DNA of 9,824 bases, from contig CAAEKP010000094.1 in assembly GCA_900756555.1 (NCBI GenBank), positions 1 to 9,824 of the forward strand, read 5' to 3'. Under the pieces are notes generated by a model. The model saw only the letters and a program-made list of their open reading frames with translations, was not told where the DNA came from and made no database searches. A program made the position numbers and the translations under genes. Numbering within the stretch: the stretch's first letter is position 1; every line of letters begins with the position of its first letter. The stretch comes from Peptococcaceae bacterium (GTDB taxonomy: Bacteria > Bacillota > Peptococcia > Peptococcales > Peptococcaceae). This document shows positions 7,314 through 9,824 of this stretch, in pieces.

Positions 7314-7894
7314 TATTGTTCTTCTCCTTCCTCTACAACAGCGTAATCAAACGGTTCGCCAAACAAATCCGCTACCCGTTTCTGCATACCACCTTCTAAC
7401 AAACCTTCAGCAGCACCGTCTGTTAGAGCATGAATTTCATACAAACCATCGTCTGTTACATTTAACGTAACGGTCCCTGGTGTCAGTGTAATGGAGTTCG
7501 CCAATGTGGTATGTGCCATTGGATTGTCCATCTTAATTCTAAAACGGATAACCCGTGGGTTAATAACCAATTCAGATTTTACAGTCGCTTTTACAACGTC
7601 GATATTGGCTTTTACCACTTCATTCAGCAGCCACAGCCAATACAACGCATATTTGCCTAATGGTACATCAAAAATGAAATATTTCTTAGTACCATCTGCA
7701 TTGGGAAGTATCAATAATGGCACGCAAATCCAAGCAGAAATCAGCGCTGTCAGTACGCCGTAAGTCAGGAATTTTAAATCAATTTTCCCGGACAGCAAAA
7801 ACCAGAACGCAAACAAAACACCAGCCAGCACCAATAAATGTTTCATTGGTGAGCCAACAACGGTTTCATCTTTCAGCATATCCTTAGTTTTCAA
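7313..7894 (-). CDS. mrpE: Mrp Na+/H+ antiporter subunit E, first gene of the operon
   Basis: This 193-residue protein (MnhE family) has two N-terminal membrane helices (about 18-36 and 42-62), an amphipathic segment with LGKYALYWLWLLNEVVKANI (79-98) and a cytoplasmic domain with the hallmark NSITLTPGT at 133-141. The start is a choice: I prefer TTG at 7894, because AAGGGGG (7909-7903) lies exactly 8 bases before it. GTG at 7903 is part of that site, ATG at 7879 has AAGG too close, and ATG at 7846 (MKHLLVLAG) has no site although it best matches family length. The promoter at 7987-7958 leaves a leader of about 55-60 bases. Family call is firm; start is moderately sure. Confidence 0.93.
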   Translation of the reverse strand: MKTKDMLKDETVVGSPMKHLLVLAGVLFAFWFLLSGKIDLKFLTYGVLTALISAWICVPLLILPNADGTKKYFIFDVPLGKYALYWLWLLNEVVKANIDVVKATVKSELVINPRVIRFRIKMDNPMAHTTLANSITLTPGTVTLNVTDDGLYEIHALTDGAAEGLLEGGMQKRVADLFGEPFDYAVVEEGEEQ

Positions 7895-7902
7895 ACAAAA
7901 CA

Positions 7903-7909
7903 CCCCCTT
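7903..7909 (-). promoter_or_regulatory. Ribosome binding site for mrpE (decides TTG start)
   Basis: AAGGGGG on the minus strand, 8 bases upstream of TTG 7894-7892. It is G-rich instead of the GGAGG used elsewhere in this window, and its last G is also the first base of the alternative GTG start. Confidence 0.6.
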
Positions 7910-7957
7910 ACTGTTTTATATAATGTTGAAATTTTAAAAATCTTCGCTATCTCTCTA

Positions 7958-7987
7958 ATAATACCCGAAAATCAACCGTGCCGTCAA
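7958..7987 (-). promoter_or_regulatory. Sigma70-type promoter of the antiporter operon
   Basis: On the minus strand TTGACG (7987-7982, 5 of 6 to consensus) and TATTAT (7963-7958, 5 of 6) are separated by 18 bases. Transcription would begin near 7951, giving a leader of about 57 bases before the TTG start of mrpE. It is the best promoter match in the spacer and lies downstream of the terminator of the preceding gene, as expected for an independent operon promoter. Confidence 0.7.
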
Positions 7988-8013
7988 TGTCTTTTCCTAT
8001 AAATCCAACGTTT

Positions 8014-8042
8014 ACTGATAAATTGTATACAATCTTATCAGT
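8014..8042. promoter_or_regulatory. 29-base palindromic site upstream of the operon promoter
   Basis: Arms ACTGATAA (8014-8021) and TTATCAGT (8035-8042) are perfect inverse complements and enclose the perfect 12-base palindrome ATTGTATACAAT (8022-8033). The nested symmetry lies about 30 bases upstream of the -35 box. ATTGTATACAAT-type cores are common in operators of GntR-family and some other dimeric regulators. Whether it activates or represses the mrp operon, or serves something else, cannot be seen. Confidence 0.5.
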
Positions 8043-8179
8043 GTATTTACCCTATATAAACATCTTTTTCATCTTACCATCACAACAGGTTATACAAGCA
8101 AAAACATTGTCTTATAGTAAAAAAGAACTACCGATATATATTTTAAGATATATTTCTGTGCAGCATACTGCATTACATA

Positions 8180-8213
8180 TAAATAAAAAGCAGAGCTATT
8201 TTCCAGCTCCGCT
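8180..8213 (-). terminator. Intrinsic terminator of the stalk-protein gene
   Basis: On the minus strand AGCGGAGCT (8213-8205) pairs with AGCTCTGCT (8197-8189), a 9-bp stem with one G-T pair and a 7-base loop, followed by TTTTTATTT from 8188. It begins 15 bases after the stop codon at 8229 and separates this gene from the mrp operon. Confidence 0.92.
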
Positions 8214-8228
8214 TAACTTTCTTTATTT

Positions 8229-9527
8229 TTATACAGTTTCATCAAGGCGAATCACTTTTAGATACTCATTGCCCTCTGACCCATAGGTAGAAGCCATCAC
8301 AATCCCCGCACTAGCTGAAATGCTATCTACCCTGCCAGTAATCGCCAACACTAAATTTCCTTTACTGTCCAATACCTTCGCACCATAATCTTCCTCTGGA
8401 TTCATCTGGCAAAGCAGATAACCATCCTGTATCGCAACAGCATCCACATTTTCTTTTAAGATACGTTTATCCTGTCCAGCATCGTTCACCTGATAAAGTA
8501 CACCAATACCATTTGGGGTACGATGCAAATAGTAAACTTGTCCATCTAATATACCAAACCACTCAGCGGTAGTTTGACTGACCGTTTTCCAGTTACCGCC
8601 ATCTTTACTGCTACATAACTGCTGATTACGAATTGCATACTGCCAGCCATTCTGTTTATCGCCATTAGATGAACCATTTGTGTATTGCTGTAAATCCAGC
8701 TTAACAGCCTGTACTGTGCCATCTTTGTTTATCTGTAATATTTGTTGCAATCCGTCTTTTTTCATTTGATAGAACACATGCGGCACCTCATCCAGCAAAG
8801 CAAACATTACCGTTGCTGGCGGCTCCGAAAATGTGTACAAAACCTGTTTGCGAAAGCTGTTATCCACTGGTGCACGGCAAATGCGCACCTCATCCGTTCC
8901 TGTAGATTTGTGATCGGTTTCCAGATAATAATAGCATCCATTGTCCAACAATTTAATTGGCGTTTGCAAATCTCTCCATGCTAATGCTGGAAAATAAATA
9001 ATTTGCGGATTATGTGAAGTAATCTGCAATCCGTTCATTTTGGTGTAGCTGTAATCCCAACCAAAAGCATCATGGACGAATCGCCAAGTAAGTGGAAAAT
9101 ACGTCACATTACGAAAGTTCAATAACGGATACTCTTCCTTTTGATTATTAATAACCTGCCCATTTACTGTTATCTTAAAGTTTGGCACTGTCACCTGTAC
9201 CTGCTTTAGATTTTGCTGTTCTCGGGGATAATATCCAACTGAAGATGCCAATGCATTGTTTTGTTTTATCGTCAACCCATTTTGTTCTGTCCAATCGGTT
9301 TCCAATCCTAACATTCTGCAATTATACCAGGTCATTGGAAAATAGGTAATGTCATGATACATCAACAATGGATACTCCGTATAGGGCATAATATCCAACA
9401 ATTCTGTTTGATTCAGCTTTACCGGAAAATCTACTACTTTCGCTGTATTATCTTGCGCCCAAGCTGACACTGCCACACCTAAAAATATAAACAGTGCACA
9501 AAAAAATAACAATACCTTTTGTTTCAT
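8229..9527 (-). CDS. Secreted protein with two copper-amine-oxidase-N ('stalk') repeats and a C-terminal repeat domain
   Basis: This 432-residue protein starts with a clear signal peptide (MKQKVLLFF..., hydrophobic to about 20, likely cleavage after SAWA-Q near 24-25). Two internal repeats follow, at about 35-88 and 117-171, sharing YPLL..., TYFP-TW and NGL-I motifs; this is the copper amine oxidase N-terminal (PF07833-like, stalk) domain, common in Negativicutes and other Firmicutes envelope proteins. Residues 180-432 are rich in short beta-strand units with Gly/Asn/Asp turns (for example NVDAVAIQDGYLLCQM) and look like a beta-propeller of the DUF5050 kind. No catalytic oxidase domain is present, so it is not an amine oxidase. 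ATG at 9527 is preceded by GAGGAAGGAT (9543-9534). Own promoter and terminator indicate a single-gene unit. Base composition is lower in GC than the mrp operon. Function unknown. Confidence 0.88.
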   Translation of the reverse strand: MKQKVLLFFCALFIFLGVAVSAWAQDNTAKVVDFPVKLNQTELLDIMPYTEYPLLMYHDITYFPMTWYNCRMLGLETDWTEQNGLTIKQNNALASSVGYYPREQQNLKQVQVTVPNFKITVNGQVINNQKEEYPLLNFRNVTYFPLTWRFVHDAFGWDYSYTKMNGLQITSHNPQIIYFPALAWRDLQTPIKLLDNGCYYYLETDHKSTGTDEVRICRAPVDNSFRKQVLYTFSEPPATVMFALLDEVPHVFYQMKKDGLQQILQINKDGTVQAVKLDLQQYTNGSSNGDKQNGWQYAIRNQQLCSSKDGGNWKTVSQTTAEWFGILDGQVYYLHRTPNGIGVLYQVNDAGQDKRILKENVDAVAIQDGYLLCQMNPEEDYGAKVLDSKGNLVLAITGRVDSISASAGIVMASTYGSEGNEYLKVIRLDETV

Positions 9528-9581
9528 ACCATCATCCTTCCTCTTAGCAAAGTTTATTAAATGAAGCTCTGCTTATTATTT

Positions 9582-9610
9582 ATTCTACATGATATGACGT
9601 AAAATTGCAA
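9582..9610 (-). promoter_or_regulatory. Promoter of the stalk-protein gene
   Basis: On the minus strand TTGCAA (9610-9605) and TAGAAT (9587-9582) are separated by exactly 17 bases. A start near 9575 gives a leader of about 48 bases. A second perfect TATAAT lies at 9644-9639 but has only a weak -35 (TTAGCC at a spacing of 16). Confidence 0.65.
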
Positions 9611-9635
9611 TTCTTTCTATATATATAAAATATAT

Positions 9636-9695
9636 TTCATTATAACAGCCACTAGCGCCTGGCTAATGAAATACAAAGCCATGAAAAATTTTTCA
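9636..9695. repeat. Short inverted repeats between the group II intron and the stalk gene promoter
   Basis: TTCATT...AGCC (9636-9641, 9647-9650) is complementary to GGCT-AATGAA (9661-9670), giving an interrupted 10-bp stem with a 5-base bulge. Next to it is the perfect 14-base palindrome TGAAAAATTTTTCA (9682-9695). They lie in the 3' exon flank of the intron; no role is evident. Confidence 0.4.
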
Positions 9696-9727
9696 GCTGC
9701 TGCCTCGTCACCTCAAAATTGCAGCCA

Positions 9728-9824
9728 ATCGAGTAGGAGGCTATCCATTAGTTGAATAGCCGACCTCTCACACCACCGTACGTACCGTTCGGTATACGGC
9801 GGTTCCATAGTTTATACTTTTACA
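9728..9824 (-). mobile_element. 3' end of a group II intron (runs off the right edge)
   Basis: The minus strand reads into a canonical domain V and domain VI followed by an intron end in ...CTACTCGAT. The 3' splice site is at 9728/9727 or one base further. The rest of the intron, including any reverse transcriptase/maturase reading frame, lies at higher coordinates outside the window. It is inserted upstream of the stalk-protein gene and in the same orientation, in what looks like non-coding sequence. The proximal domain V helix has a C-G-C catalytic triad, which points to a IIC-like intron; such introns often insert just after terminators, but the 5' exon cannot be seen. Intactness cannot be judged. 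Confidence 0.85.
9731..9805 (-). ncRNA. Group II intron domains V and VI
   Basis: Domain V: ACCGCCGTA (9803-9795) pairs with TACGGTGGT (9780-9772 region), then a 4-bp distal helix TACC/GGTA with a GAAC loop, and the two-base CG bulge on the 3' strand that marks domain V. Domain VI: GAGAGG (9769-9764) pairs with CCT-A-CTC (9737-9731), and GGCTAT pairs with ATAGCC at the tip. The unpaired A at 9734 is 7-8 bases before the intron end, the expected lariat branch point. Confidence 0.85.

Larger units (their letters stand above)
7904..8228. other. Intergenic spacer between the stalk gene and the mrp operon
   Basis: About 325 bases, AT-rich and without a credible gene. It holds the terminator of the stalk-protein gene (8213-8180), a small inverted repeat TGCAG-CATA-CTGCA (8159-8172), the palindromic site (8014-8042), the operon promoter (7987-7958) and the short mrp leader. 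In 8043-8158 I see only AT-rich sequence, including an imperfect ATATAT dyad near 8134-8152. Confidence 0.7.

Noticed and set aside
297..7894. Complex I or membrane-bound hydrogenase identity for the operon
   Set aside because: NuoL/M/N- and NuoK-like subunits are present, but there are no NuoB/C/D/I/H or hydrogenase large/small subunit genes, and MrpE, F, G and B signatures are present; the terminator at 278-240 closes the operon.
7978..8286. Plus-strand 102-codon reading frame in the spacer
   Set aside because: It runs through the operon promoter, the palindrome, the terminator and into the stalk gene; no ribosome binding site and no recognisable protein features.

Overview
The window looks like a chromosomal segment of an anaerobic, diderm-type Firmicute. 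A Negativicutes member is my best guess. The reasons are the secreted protein with two copper-amine-oxidase-N ('stalk') repeats, the strong AGGAGG-type ribosome binding sites, TTG starts, moderate GC in the operon and AT-rich spacers. This is inference from style; there is no rRNA or other marker to prove it.

Almost everything lies on the minus strand, so transcription runs from high to low coordinates. At the right edge (about 9728-9824) are domains V and VI, the 3' end, of a group II intron whose body and any reverse transcriptase lie beyond the window. Next comes a single gene (9527-8229) for a signal-peptide protein with two stalk repeats, with its own promoter (TTGCAA-17-TAGAAT) and a strong intrinsic terminator (8213-8180). 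A roughly 330-base spacer follows, with a 29-base palindromic site and a good sigma70-type promoter (TTGACG-18-TATTAT) for the main operon.

The core (7894-297) is one tightly packed 11-gene operon for a multisubunit Mrp-type cation/proton antiporter: mrpE, mrpF, mrpG, MbhD-like (DUF4040), MbhE-like, mrpB, mrpC, mrpD, a second large antiporter-like subunit, an 80-residue two-helix protein, and a third large antiporter-like subunit. Adjacent genes overlap by 1-11 bases or are separated by 2, which implies translational coupling. The order of the first eight genes is that of mbhA-H in archaeal membrane-bound hydrogenase. No hydrogenase or complex I peripheral genes follow. Instead there are two more antiporter-like subunits flanking a small His-rich membrane protein. 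Canonical MrpA is split: its C-terminal MbhD/MbhE parts are separate genes. The last large subunit has Asn where the other two have the conserved TM7 lysine. The operon ends at a 13-bp-stem terminator (278-240).

The left end (239-1) is a leader-like region with a 28-base near-palindrome and possible alternative RNA hairpins, followed by a strong ribosome binding site and a TTG start. Only six codons of that next gene are in the window.

Functionally, the operon probably encodes one membrane complex exchanging cytoplasmic Na+ (or another monovalent cation) for protons, or coupling the two gradients. The stalk protein is a separate, exported, cell-envelope protein of unknown function.
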